Below are positions 8,791-18,199 of a DNA stretch of 40,379 nucleotides, piece after piece. The first letter of the stretch is position 1. Each line of letters starts with the position of its first letter. The translations under genes were made by a program, and so were the position numbers. Under the pieces are notes generated by a model. The model made no database searches. It worked only from the letters and a program-made list of their open reading frames with translations, and was not told the DNA's origin. This DNA is from Flavobacterium cheongpyeongense. GTDB lineage: Bacteria; Bacteroidota; Bacteroidia; Flavobacteriales; Flavobacteriaceae. The stretch is taken from positions 1-40,379 of the forward strand of contig NZ_QJHK01000030.1 of the NCBI RefSeq assembly GCF_003202435.1, given 5' to 3'.

Positions 8791-9516
8791 CTAATTTCTT
8801 CCTCTTTCATTAGAATACAATTCGTTTAAAGGATCACTTTGCCAAAATTCTTTTGTATCTACGTTCATTATTGTCAAAGGCCCTTTGAAAGCGGCTCCGG
8901 TATCAATATTCCAGACACATGCTTTATTTACAGGAACTGTTTCCCCGATACGACTAACTGGTGTATGACCAATAAAAATTTCTTTATACAAGGTAAATCT
9001 TTTCGGATAATACAAATCCTCTTTTTTTATTCCAGAATCTAACGAAAGTGCTGTTTCCCACAAGGTTCTGTCCCAGTAAAATAATTTTGGAAAGTATTCA
9101 TAACCAACACCATTCAAATTTGTAAAACCTGCATGAACAAATAAACGATTTTGTTCATCAAGATGATAATCCTCAAGTGACTCCAAAAATTTTATATGTA
9201 CCTGCTTTTCTCCCTTATTTAATTTTTCATACGCCAGAACGGTAGCCTCTCCTCCATGCTGATACCAAAGTTCATTATTTTTTGCATTTTTAAGCCATTC
9301 TAACAATAGCTCGTCATGATTTCCTCTGATACAAATACAATTCTGCTTACTTTGCAGATCAATCAAATAATCGATTACTTGCGGCGATTGACTCCAGCCA
9401 TCAACATAATCCCCAAGAAATATCAGGGTGTCTTTTTCAGTAACTTCAGCTTTTTGCATCACTTGCTCAAGTGCGAGTAAGCCCCCGTGAATGTCACCTA
9501 TAACAAATGTTCTCAT
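8791..9516 (-). CDS. Calcineurin-like metallophosphoesterase (PrpA/PrpB-type phosphatase)
   Basis: This 241-residue cytoplasmic phosphoesterase has the complete dinuclear metal-binding signature: GDIHG (residues 7-11), GDYVDGW (about 35-41), RGNHDE (about 64-69), a later HAGF and GHTPV. The WSQSPQ and WYQHGG segments resemble bacterial Ser/Thr protein phosphatase or symmetrical diadenosine tetraphosphatase relatives, so the substrate could be a phosphoprotein or a dinucleotide. The length is normal. A separate promoter lies upstream (9544-9575). The downstream gene starts 28 bp after the stop codon and may be partly cotranscribed. Confidence 0.88.
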   Translation of the reverse strand: MRTFVIGDIHGGLLALEQVMQKAEVTEKDTLIFLGDYVDGWSQSPQVIDYLIDLQSKQNCICIRGNHDELLLEWLKNAKNNELWYQHGGEATVLAYEKLNKGEKQVHIKFLESLEDYHLDEQNRLFVHAGFTNLNGVGYEYFPKLFYWDRTLWETALSLDSGIKKEDLYYPKRFTLYKEIFIGHTPVSRIGETVPVNKACVWNIDTGAAFKGPLTIMNVDTKEFWQSDPLNELYSNERGRN

Positions 9517-9543
9517 TTTTTAAATTATTTAATCTTGTAATTA

Positions 9544-9575
9544 CAAAAATATAGAAAATGATCTTCTATAAACAA
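9544..9575 (-). promoter_or_regulatory. Promoter of the metallophosphoesterase gene
   Basis: On the minus strand TTG (9573-9575), 21 bp and TATTTTTG (9544-9551) match the Bacteroidetes -33/-7 consensus. The predicted start is about 20 nt before the ATG. Confidence 0.6.
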
Positions 9576-9613
9576 TTAACTTACTAATCTAATTTACATT
9601 GCTAAAATGAAAA

Positions 9614-9657
9614 TCCCGACAATCTCAAAAACACATTTTTTGTAAGTATTGTCGGGA
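9614..9657 (-). terminator. Hairpin downstream of the C1 peptidase gene
   Basis: TCCCGACAAT (9614-9623) is exactly complementary to ATTGTCGGGA (9648-9657), with a 24-nt loop. Only a short T-tract follows on the minus strand. Confidence 0.6.
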
Positions 9658-9678
9658 TAATTAAATATTTCATAGAAA

Positions 9679-10875
9679 TCAAACTCCAAGTTTTTTTGCA
9701 ATCTCGGCTGGAATTCCTCCTTTATTAACCATTAAGGCGGTTGTTTTATATTTTACGAAATTTTTAGTAACAAACAAGAAACCCTTATAATCATTTGTTT
9801 CTCCCCATGAATTTTTCACAATATAGTATTCTTTTCCTGTCTGATCTTTTGCCAGACCAATAATGTGCATTCCGTGATCGTCTGTCGTTTGGTAATTATC
9901 AAAAGCTGCCTGACGCATTTCTGCAGTAATTTCAGGCTCTGTTTTTGGTCCATTAAACATATCAGCCTTTTCTTCGGCGGTCATGTCATCATATTTTTTA
10001 GTAGAAACATATGCAACACCATTTTTCCAGCTAAAACTTTTCTCACTCACATCAGTCGCCCATGCTACTGTATAGCCTCTCTTTAAAGCATTATCAATAA
10101 CATCAGTCATATCATTTACTTTTACATTATAAACCTGATCAAATGACCAGTTATCCGGCACAGCCAAAAGTGTTTTTTGGTAATAAGGAGCACTGGTAAA
10201 TGATGACATCTCTACATATTCATCAGGATTAATACCTACAACTTCTTTTGCAAAACTTTGAGGCGTATAATTTTTGCCTTTGTAAGCAAAATTATCCGGA
10301 ACTTTTCCTAAATAAGAATCGATAACAGCAGCATAAGCTTTTTCCCAGCTTGGTGTCAATTCACCATTTGGATTTTTCACAACAGCGGTTAATACACCTT
10401 CAATAAGCGCAGCCATTTCAGCAAATTTGTTTTTATCTGTTCCATAATTTAGCCCTGTATAAACTTCCCTTGGAACCGTTCCGTATTTTTTATACATGTT
10501 TATTACATCATGCAAAGATCCTCCATCACCTAAAGTAACAGCACCGTGCATGCGTACATAATTCTTCCCTTTTTCAACATATACATTTCTTGCTGAAAAA
10601 ATTTGAGACAATTCAACCGGCTGCTTTCCTAAACGTATCATCTCAGACTCTAAAAAAGAATTTGTAGAATAACTCCAGCAAGTGCCTGATGAGCCCTGCA
10701 GTTTTACTGAAGTAGTACCCAAATTAATTACCTCAGTGAATTTAAAATTTTCTTTGCTTTTATCACTTGCGTTCAGCTTTAGTGAATTAACTAAGATGTC
10801 TTGTGCAAAACAGCTGCTAACACCCAAAAAGAAAATGGATGCAGCCATAACTGATTTCATCATATTTTTATACAT
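9679..10875 (-). CDS. Exported papain-family (C1) cysteine peptidase, bleomycin hydrolase/PepC-like
   Basis: This 398-residue protein has an N-terminal signal sequence (about 1-24, MAASIFFLGVSSCFAQ). The catalytic cysteine is Cys66 in GSSGTCWSYSTNSFLE. The catalytic histidine is near residue 333 in DDHGMHIIGLA, and the asparagine near 355 in VKNSWG. The motif order and the DDHGMHI context match the PepC/bleomycin-hydrolase branch of C1 peptidases, which are usually aminopeptidases. Unlike cytoplasmic PepC, it carries an export signal, so it probably acts in the periplasm or on the surface. SSC may be a lipobox, which would make it a lipoprotein. The ATG chosen is the furthest upstream; codons 5 and 6 are also ATG. 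It is a single transcription unit. Confidence 0.9.
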   Translation of the reverse strand: MYKNMMKSVMAASIFFLGVSSCFAQDILVNSLKLNASDKSKENFKFTEVINLGTTSVKLQGSSGTCWSYSTNSFLESEMIRLGKQPVELSQIFSARNVYVEKGKNYVRMHGAVTLGDGGSLHDVINMYKKYGTVPREVYTGLNYGTDKNKFAEMAALIEGVLTAVVKNPNGELTPSWEKAYAAVIDSYLGKVPDNFAYKGKNYTPQSFAKEVVGINPDEYVEMSSFTSAPYYQKTLLAVPDNWSFDQVYNVKVNDMTDVIDNALKRGYTVAWATDVSEKSFSWKNGVAYVSTKKYDDMTAEEKADMFNGPKTEPEITAEMRQAAFDNYQTTDDHGMHIIGLAKDQTGKEYYIVKNSWGETNDYKGFLFVTKNFVKYKTTALMVNKGGIPAEIAKKLGV

Positions 10876-11737
10876 AATAAATGATTTAAAGAATTAGACT
10901 GTTAGTGGTCTGAATTTTATTTTTGTTACAAATCAATTAAATAATAAGCAAAAAAACCATTATTTTTTAGTTAATTTTTAAACAATATTTTTATTAAGCA
11001 TTAAAAACTTACAAATACTGTAAAAGTAAACCATTTAATATAGTGTTTTTGCTCCATAATCACTATCCGTTTGTCTACGATTGAAAGAACAATAAGGTAA
11101 CATTTAGGCAATACTAAAACCATTTTAAAACTACACAAGGTAGCGCAGTTGTTAAAATAAAACACAAAATCAGGTTTACTGTGACTGGTATTTAAATATA
11201 GTTATTCAAGTCTAATCACTATTGTATAAGTAATTTTCTAAACCATAATCAAAGATACCACTGTTTTGTTAAAATTTAACGATCACATTAATTAAAGCTG
11301 GTTAATTTTATTAATTAGATTGTTTTTTAACCAAAAAAGAATGTAATTTCAAATTTGACCATTATTTTTTACCAATTTACCCCCCCTTGAATCTTTCATT
11401 TTACATTTATTTTACAATAAACAAAAATACACAGTCAAAAAAACTATATAAGACATTTATATTTTATTAGCAAACCAAGCTGATAAAGAGAATGTTATAG
11501 AAATCCCAATACCATATCCAGTTTTTGGCGCATAGCTTTATTAAATTAAAAATCATTTTAGAAATATATCATTGCTTTAGTATTTCTTTTATTGATCTGT
11601 TTAAGCGGCTAAAAAAATTTATCCAATTTTAAAAATGTATAAAACACACTTATAATAATCCTAAAAAACAACTAATAATGAAAAAACTTGACAACTAAAA
11701 GTTGTCAGCAATTTTACTAACCTTTAACCAAACCAAA
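10876..11737. other. Long intergenic region upstream of the SusC/SusD operon
   Basis: These 862 bp lie between divergent genes and are very A/T-rich. I see no gene, no complete -33/-7 pair and no LacI-type palindrome like those of the lyases. A run of seven C (11380-11386) stands out. A hairpin (TGACAACT at 11689-11696, AGTTGTCA at 11700-11707) and a six-codon open frame (11678-11698, MKKLDN) lie just before susC. The length suggests a long leader or several regulator sites. Confidence 0.5.
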
Positions 11738-14700
11738 ATGAAAAAAAACTATCTAATTCAGTCTCTTACGATCAGGATTGAATTTTTAATGGCTATAATG
11801 ATAGTCTTTAGTACAAATGCAAGTTATGCGTGGAAAAATCCGGGTTTTCCATCTTCAGTTGAAAACATATTTCAACAAAAACGATTAATAACAGGAAGAG
11901 TCATTTCATCAGATGAAGGAATGGGAGTACCTGGCGCCAATGTAATAATAAAAGGAACCCGAAAATCTGTAGTTACAGATATGGACGGTAATTACTCCAT
12001 TGAAATTGATTCGGATGAAAATATATTGGTGTTTTCATTTGTAGGTTACAATACTCAGGAAATAAAAGTGGGTAATGAAAGTGTTATAAATGTAAAATTA
12101 ACTGCAACCGATAATAGTCTTAAAGAAGTTGTTATCGTTGGTTTTGGAACTCAGAAAAAAGCCAGTATGGTGAGTTCTATTACGACAATCAAACCAAAAG
12201 AGCTTAAAGGACCTACAAGTAACTTAACCACTATGTTGGCAGGAAGGGTTTCGGGTTTGATTGCTTATCAAAGAAGTGGTGAGCCAGGAAAAGATAATGC
12301 GAATTTCTTTATTCGGGGTTTAGGAACTTTTGGTTCAGGTGCCTCTAATCCCTTGATATTAGTTGACGGGATAGAATCTACCACAAATGATTTGGCACGT
12401 TTGCAACCGGATGACATAGACAGCTTTTCGGTATTGAAGGATGCTGCTGCTGCTGCTGTTTATGGAGCCCGAGGTGCTAATGGTGTTGTGCTGGTTACTA
12501 CAAAGATGGGGAAAAATGGTGTTACGAAATTTAATTTTAGAGTCGAATCAAGAGTGTCCTCTAATACCAAAAATTTCGATTTTGCAGACAATATCACTTA
12601 TATGAAATTAGCTAATGAAGCCGTTAGAACCCGAAATCCGGAACGAGGGGACATTTACAATCAAAATAAAATTGCAAGAACTGCCGCCGGAGACGACCCT
12701 TATTTGTACCCAAGTAACAACTGGATTGATGAATTAATCAAGCCATATACCATTAATCAGGGATATAATCTGAATGTTAGTGGAGGTGGAGAAAAAGCAA
12801 GATACTATGTTGCTGGTACCTATAATGTAGACAATGGGGTTTTGAAAGTTGACGGTATGAATGATTTTAATAGTAATATTAAATTAAGGAATTACTCCAT
12901 GCGGTCAAATGTCGATATGTCATTAACGCCAACAACAAAAGCAATTATTCGTTTTTATGGTCAGTTTGATGATTATAATGGACCCATAGATGGCGGTGCA
13001 AATATTTTTAACCTTACCATGTGGTCTAATCCGGTTGCATTTGCTAAAGTATACCCTTCCAGTTATTTACCTTATGTTGAACATCCTTTATTTGGTGGAG
13101 CTTTGTCAGGAGGAACATCTGGTTATTTGTTGGTAAATCCTTATGCTCAAATGGTAAAAGGTTATCAGGTTTCTAAAGCTTCAACAATCCAGACTCAACT
13201 TGAATTGCAGCAGGATTTAAAAGCTCTGACACCCGGACTTAGTGCTAATGCAATGGCTTATATAAGAAGATATTCTTATTTTGACGTTGCCAGAAAATAC
13301 AATCCTTTTTATTATAAATCTTACATAAGCCCGGAAACGGGAGAACTTGCGTTGGAAGCATTGAATGATGGAGACCAAGGGACCGCAAAACCTACAGGCA
13401 CAGAATATTTAGATTATGCGCAGGGAACCAAACTATTGGATTCCCGCATCTATGTTCAGGCAACCATTAATTATAATAGAACTTTTAATGATAAACATGC
13501 CGTAACAGGTATGGTGACCAGTTTGATGTCTAGTTATGAGCAAGGAAATGCAGGCTCTCTGGAAAGTTCTTTGCCATCGAGAAATCTTGGAATTTCAGGA
13601 AGATTTACTTATGGATATGATAATAGATATCTTGCCGAATTTAATTTTGGATATAATGGTTCTGAACGATTTGCTGATGGACATCGTTATGGCTTTTTCC
13701 CTTCAGTTGGTTTAGCTTATAATATTTCTAATGAAAAGTTTTGGGAACCTATTAAAGATATCGTAACTAATTTTAAAATACGCTCCACTTATGGTTTAGT
13801 AGGTAATGATCAGATTGGAAATATTGATCAACGTTTCTTTTACTTATCCGATGTAAGGATTGGAGATAACAATTATGGGGCAGCTTTTGGAGAACAATAC
13901 AGTTATTATCAGCCTGGAGTTTATATTGCCCGTTATGCTAATGAAAATATTGGATGGGAAGAATCTAGGCAAATCAATTTAGGATTAGACATGCAATTTT
14001 TTAACGCCTTAAATTTTGTTGTTGATATTTATAAACAACATCGCACCAATATTCTTCAGACAAGAAGCAATATAGGTGCGACAATGGGACTTACTTCACA
14101 GCCGTCAACTAATTTTGGAGAAATTGAAAGTAAAGGACTGGACTTAGCTGTTACTTTTAATAAACAATTGAATCAGGATTGGTATACCGAATTACGAGGA
14201 AATTTTACGTTTTCAACCAATAAGGTATTAGTATTCGATGAGATTAACTTTCCTGAAAATATGAAATATCGTTCAAGAGTGGGACAGAATTTTAATCAGG
14301 CATACGGTTATATAGCAGAACGGTTGTTTGTAGATCAAAATGAAGTTGATAATTCACCAACGCAATTTGGAGATTACACAGGAGGAGATATTAAATATCG
14401 CGATGTTAATGGAGATGGTGTTATTTCTCCGAGCGATATGGTTCCTTTAGGATACCCTACAACACCAGAAATTGTTTATGGTTTTGGAGGTACAATTGGT
14501 TATAAAAAATTTGATTTCAGTATATTTTTTCAAGGAGCAGCCAGAACTTCTTTTTTTATTAATCCCGAAAACATTGCCCCATTTGTCTTAAATGATGATA
14601 ATAACAAACAGTTAACCTATCAGAATAATTTACTCAATGTTATTGCACAGGATCACTGGTCTGAGGACAATAGAGACTCCTATGCTTTCTGGCCAAGACT

Positions 14701-14971
14701 GAGCGATAAATTTGTTGAAAATAACAATCAGGTATCAACCTGGTGGATGAGGGATGGTTCTTTTTTAAGATTAAAATCTATCGAAATTGGGTACAATGCT
14801 CCTAAAGGTTTTAATACTAAAATTGGAGTACAAGACTTTAGGATTTATGTTAATGGAAGTAATCTTGCCGTTTGGAGCGCTTTCAAAATGTGGGATCCTG
14901 AAATGGGCGGAAGTGGTTTAGGATATCCAATTCAGTCGGTTTACAATGTAGGTCTTAAGGTTAATTTTTAA
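11738..14971 (+). CDS. SusC/RagA-family TonB-linked outer membrane transporter
   Basis: This 1077-residue TonB-dependent transporter imports oligosaccharides across the outer membrane with its SusD partner. It has a signal peptide (about 1-31, ending NASYA) and a carboxypeptidase-regulatory-like domain (LITGRVISSDEGMGVPGANV onward, about 50-135). A plug domain follows (about 140-245, with FIRGLGTFGSGASNPLILVDG and VLKDAAAAAVYGARGANGV), then a 22-strand barrel ending in VGLKVNF. I chose the ATG at 11738 over the in-frame TTG at 11702 because MKKNYLI starts a proper signal peptide and the TTG sits inside a hairpin. It is followed 12 bp later by susD. The CarboxypepD-plug architecture is typical of glycan-importing SusC proteins. 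Confidence 0.95.
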   Translation: MKKNYLIQSLTIRIEFLMAIMIVFSTNASYAWKNPGFPSSVENIFQQKRLITGRVISSDEGMGVPGANVIIKGTRKSVVTDMDGNYSIEIDSDENILVFSFVGYNTQEIKVGNESVINVKLTATDNSLKEVVIVGFGTQKKASMVSSITTIKPKELKGPTSNLTTMLAGRVSGLIAYQRSGEPGKDNANFFIRGLGTFGSGASNPLILVDGIESTTNDLARLQPDDIDSFSVLKDAAAAAVYGARGANGVVLVTTKMGKNGVTKFNFRVESRVSSNTKNFDFADNITYMKLANEAVRTRNPERGDIYNQNKIARTAAGDDPYLYPSNNWIDELIKPYTINQGYNLNVSGGGEKARYYVAGTYNVDNGVLKVDGMNDFNSNIKLRNYSMRSNVDMSLTPTTKAIIRFYGQFDDYNGPIDGGANIFNLTMWSNPVAFAKVYPSSYLPYVEHPLFGGALSGGTSGYLLVNPYAQMVKGYQVSKASTIQTQLELQQDLKALTPGLSANAMAYIRRYSYFDVARKYNPFYYKSYISPETGELALEALNDGDQGTAKPTGTEYLDYAQGTKLLDSRIYVQATINYNRTFNDKHAVTGMVTSLMSSYEQGNAGSLESSLPSRNLGISGRFTYGYDNRYLAEFNFGYNGSERFADGHRYGFFPSVGLAYNISNEKFWEPIKDIVTNFKIRSTYGLVGNDQIGNIDQRFFYLSDVRIGDNNYGAAFGEQYSYYQPGVYIARYANENIGWEESRQINLGLDMQFFNALNFVVDIYKQHRTNILQTRSNIGATMGLTSQPSTNFGEIESKGLDLAVTFNKQLNQDWYTELRGNFTFSTNKVLVFDEINFPENMKYRSRVGQNFNQAYGYIAERLFVDQNEVDNSPTQFGDYTGGDIKYRDVNGDGVISPSDMVPLGYPTTPEIVYGFGGTIGYKKFDFSIFFQGAARTSFFINPENIAPFVLNDDNNKQLTYQNNLLNVIAQDHWSEDNRDSYAFWPRLSDKFVENNNQVSTWWMRDGSFLRLKSIEIGYNAPKGFNTKIGVQDFRIYVNGSNLAVWSAFKMWDPEMGGSGLGYPIQSVYNVGLKVNF

Positions 14972-14983
14972 AAAGATAAAATC

Positions 14984-16957
14984 ATGAAAATTAAAAATAT
15001 AATTTCAGTAAAGATAAGCCTCCAAAAAGGAAGAAAGTTTTTCGGGATAGTAATGACGATACTTTGTCTGGTAGGTTTGCAATCATGTGAAAAAGATTTC
15101 CTGGATGTAGTTCCGGACAATGTCACTACATTAGAAAATGCTTTTAAATTGAGAAATGAAGCTCAAAAATATTTGTTCACCTGCTATTCTTATATTCCTA
15201 AAAATGGAGATGGAGTATATAATATAGGAATGTTGGCCGGAGATGAAACATGGGTAGCACCAAATCGTGCGGCGATAACAAGCTATGCTTTTAATATTGC
15301 TACCGGTACGCAAAGAAAAGCAAGTCCTTATATGAATGCCTGGGAAGGCAACTATCAGGCAGCAGGACCTGGAGATCTTTATCCACTTTTTGATGGAATC
15401 AGACATTGTAATGTTTTTCTTGAAAATGTAGAAGACAGGACTAAAGTAGCAGATTTATCAGAATCAGAGCGCTTGCGATGGATAGGAGAAGCCAAATTTT
15501 TAAAAGCATATTATCATTATTATTTAATGCGAATGTATGGACCAATTCCTGTGATTCGTGTTAATCTGCCTATTGATGCTTCTGTAGAACAAATTCAGGT
15601 AGCAAGAGAACCCATTGATGGAACAGTAGACTATTTGGTTACTTTATTAGACGAAGCAGCTGTCGTATTGCCTCCCCAAATTACAGATACTCAAAATGAG
15701 TTAGGAAGAATTACAAAGCCTGTAGCTTTAGGGATTAAAACCGAATTATTGCTTATGGCTGCAAGTCCGTTATTTAATGGAAATTCGGATATGGCAGGAT
15801 TTAATACAAAAAACGGAACCCCATTGTTTAATACAACTTATGATGTAAACAAATGGAAAAAGGCGGCAAATGCAGCTAAAGAAGCTATAATAGCCGCTGA
15901 AAGTGGCGGGCATAAAATTTTCTATAAGAACGATGTTGCCTTTACTATTTCTCAGACTGCAAAAACTAAACTTAATATCACACAGGCAATAACTGAACCC
16001 TGGAACGATGAAGTTATCTGGGCAAATCCTAACAGTCGTACCTATCAATTACAGCGACTTTGTATGATGCCTCTTGACAATACTATTACACATACCCAGG
16101 CCAGAAAAGTACTTTCACCTACCATTGAGTCTGCATCTAATTTCTATACCAAAAATGGAGTACCTATAGAGGAAGATAAAACCTTGACATTTGGTGATAT
16201 TACAACGATAAGAGAAGCAACTGCCGCAGATAAATTCGATATTAAAGAAGGCTATCGTACTTCCATTTTAAATTTTAACAGAGAACCTCGTTTTTATGCT
16301 GATTTAGGTTTTGACGGAGCTATTTTCTATAAATATGACAGCGGTTCTGATGAGACGAAATATTATATCAAAGCTAAATATCAGGACTATGCAGGAAGCG
16401 CAGATGCTTTTGATTTTAATATAACTGGTTACTACATAAAAAAACTGGTGAATTGGGAACAACATTTTGGAAACGGAAGTTTATACAAAGAATATGCCTG
16501 GCCAGAACTTCGTTTGGCTGATTTGTATTTAATGTATGCCGAAGCACTTAATGAAGCCGATGGAATTGCAGCTTCCGGTGAAGTATTGCAATATCTGGAT
16601 ATTATACGTCAGCGTGCAGGATTAAAAGGAGTTGTGGAATCCTGGACAAATTTTTCCAGAAATCCGGGCAAATATACTACTCAGGAAGGTTTGCGTGAAA
16701 TTATTCACAGAGAACGCAGTATTGAAATGGCATATGAAGGCAAGAATTACTGGGATATCAGAAGATGGAAAAAAGCTAACCAGGAATTCAATGAACCCGT
16801 AAAAGGCTGGAATGTTTTTGGAGTTACCGAAGGAGCCTATTATCAGGTACGAACTCTAAATCAACAACGTTTTGTTGCACCAAGGGATTATTTTTGGCCA
16901 CTTGACGAAACAACACTTATTCAAAATCCAAATCTGATTCAGAATCCAGGTTGGTAA
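14984..16957 (+). CDS. SusD/RagB-family surface glycan-binding lipoprotein
   Basis: This 657-residue lipoprotein caps the SusC transporter and binds glycan. Its signal peptide ends in a lipobox (VGLQSC), and the following residues EKDFLD are acidic, as in flavobacterial surface-export signals. SusD features are seen through the protein: CEKDFLDVVPD, EAKFLKAYYHYYLMRMYGPIPVI, ELRLADLYLMYAEALNEA and REIIHRERSIEMAYEGKNYWDIRRW. It ends in NPNLIQNPGW, as most SusD proteins do. It is somewhat longer than the usual 500-600 residues. The gene is 12 bp after susC and must be cotranscribed. Confidence 0.95.
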   Translation: MKIKNIISVKISLQKGRKFFGIVMTILCLVGLQSCEKDFLDVVPDNVTTLENAFKLRNEAQKYLFTCYSYIPKNGDGVYNIGMLAGDETWVAPNRAAITSYAFNIATGTQRKASPYMNAWEGNYQAAGPGDLYPLFDGIRHCNVFLENVEDRTKVADLSESERLRWIGEAKFLKAYYHYYLMRMYGPIPVIRVNLPIDASVEQIQVAREPIDGTVDYLVTLLDEAAVVLPPQITDTQNELGRITKPVALGIKTELLLMAASPLFNGNSDMAGFNTKNGTPLFNTTYDVNKWKKAANAAKEAIIAAESGGHKIFYKNDVAFTISQTAKTKLNITQAITEPWNDEVIWANPNSRTYQLQRLCMMPLDNTITHTQARKVLSPTIESASNFYTKNGVPIEEDKTLTFGDITTIREATAADKFDIKEGYRTSILNFNREPRFYADLGFDGAIFYKYDSGSDETKYYIKAKYQDYAGSADAFDFNITGYYIKKLVNWEQHFGNGSLYKEYAWPELRLADLYLMYAEALNEADGIAASGEVLQYLDIIRQRAGLKGVVESWTNFSRNPGKYTTQEGLREIIHRERSIEMAYEGKNYWDIRRWKKANQEFNEPVKGWNVFGVTEGAYYQVRTLNQQRFVAPRDYFWPLDETTLIQNPNLIQNPGW

Positions 16958-16977
16958 TAATCATAAAAAACAAAATT

Positions 16978-18192
16978 ATGAAACAAATTATAAAATCATC
17001 CGCAAGGGTACTCATAATGTCTTTAATTCTGGCTTTTGTATCTTGTAATGAGAATCAGGAACCTGAACCTTTAGAAAATAACGGAACAGCTCCGGCTGAA
17101 GTCACAAATGTTATCGTCCAAAATTTGCAGGGAAAAGCAAAACTAACTTATACATTACCCTCAGATGAAGACCTTTTGTATGTTGTTGCCAGATATACGC
17201 TGGAAAATGGCAAACCTATGGAAGTCAAATCTTCCTACTATTCTAATTCCATGCTTTTAGAAGGTTTTGCAGGCCAATCGACAACAGAGGTTAAAATTTA
17301 TGCAGTTAATAAAAGCGAAACAGAATCTAAACCTGTTACGGTTACAGTAGCACCTGGCAAGGCTCCAATTTATGATGTCTTTGATTCTTTAGAAGTTCAG
17401 CCCGATTTTGGAGGTATTCGCATTACTGCCGATAACATTACAAAAGAAGAAATAGGCATTTTAGTGATGCAAAAAGATGTCAAAGGAGACTGGGTACCAT
17501 TACCTACAAGTATTTATACGTCTGTAGATCATATTGGACAAAGCTTGAGAGGAATGGAACCTGTAAAACAAGATTTTGCTGTAGTTGTGAGAGATCGCTG
17601 GCTCAACTATACAGATACTTTATTTACTAATATTGAACCGTTTTTTGAAGTTATGATGCCAAAATCTGCTTTTGTAACCGTGCATCTTAACAATGATACT
17701 AAAACAATTAATAATGCTTACCCGGTTACAAATTTGTGGGATGGTCAGTTTTTAGAATATTGGGGCTCTTATTTTACAGACAGAACTGTAGATGTAGGGA
17801 ATCATCTGGTAACTTTTGATATAGGAAAGACCACTAAATTAAGCCGTATGAGAATGTGGAATTTTTCGGAACCTATCGGAGGCCAGAGAATGTATTACTA
17901 TCTGGGAGCTGTAAAAAAGTTTAGAATCTGGGGCAGTAATACCCTGAATGATGGTACTCTGGATAGTAATTGGACTTTGATGGGAGAATATGAAATAAAA
18001 AAACCTTCAGGATTACCTTACGGACAGGAAAATAACGATGATCTTCTAGCAGCCAGAGATGGTGCAGATTATGAAATTGCATTAGAAAAACCTGCTGTTC
18101 GATACCTTAGAATCGAATGTTTAGAAAACTGGGTCGGAGGTAAGTTTATGGCCGTTTCTGAAGTGCAGGTATATGGTAATCCTAATTTTTAA
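16978..18192 (+). CDS. Surface lipoprotein of the DUF4959/DUF5126/DUF5000 type (SusD-associated)
   Basis: This 404-residue lipoprotein has a signal peptide ending in a lipobox (LAFVSC, then NENQEPEP). The N-terminal half has two fibronectin-like beta domains (PAEVTNVIVQNLQGKAKLTY; VQPDFGGIRITADN), matching the DUF4959 and DUF5126 pattern. The C-terminal part (from about residue 240: NLWDGQFLEYWGSYF, GQRMYYYLGAVKKFRIWG, AVRYLRIECLENW) is a galactose-binding-like module, the DUF5000 pattern. Such three-domain proteins follow SusCD pairs in many glycan loci, where they are thought to bind glycan. I start at 16978 (MKQIIKSS), 20 bp after the susD stop, not at the upstream in-frame GTG/ATG-like codons that overlap susD. 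The domain names come from memory, not a search. Confidence 0.85.
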   Translation: MKQIIKSSARVLIMSLILAFVSCNENQEPEPLENNGTAPAEVTNVIVQNLQGKAKLTYTLPSDEDLLYVVARYTLENGKPMEVKSSYYSNSMLLEGFAGQSTTEVKIYAVNKSETESKPVTVTVAPGKAPIYDVFDSLEVQPDFGGIRITADNITKEEIGILVMQKDVKGDWVPLPTSIYTSVDHIGQSLRGMEPVKQDFAVVVRDRWLNYTDTLFTNIEPFFEVMMPKSAFVTVHLNNDTKTINNAYPVTNLWDGQFLEYWGSYFTDRTVDVGNHLVTFDIGKTTKLSRMRMWNFSEPIGGQRMYYYLGAVKKFRIWGSNTLNDGTLDSNWTLMGEYEIKKPSGLPYGQENNDDLLAARDGADYEIALEKPAVRYLRIECLENWVGGKFMAVSEVQVYGNPNF

Positions 18193-18199
18193 TATTAAA

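Noticed and set aside
11380..11386. C7 tract upstream of susC as a phase-variation switch
   Set aside because: It is over 350 bp from the start codon and not in any promoter I can identify; nothing supports a switch.
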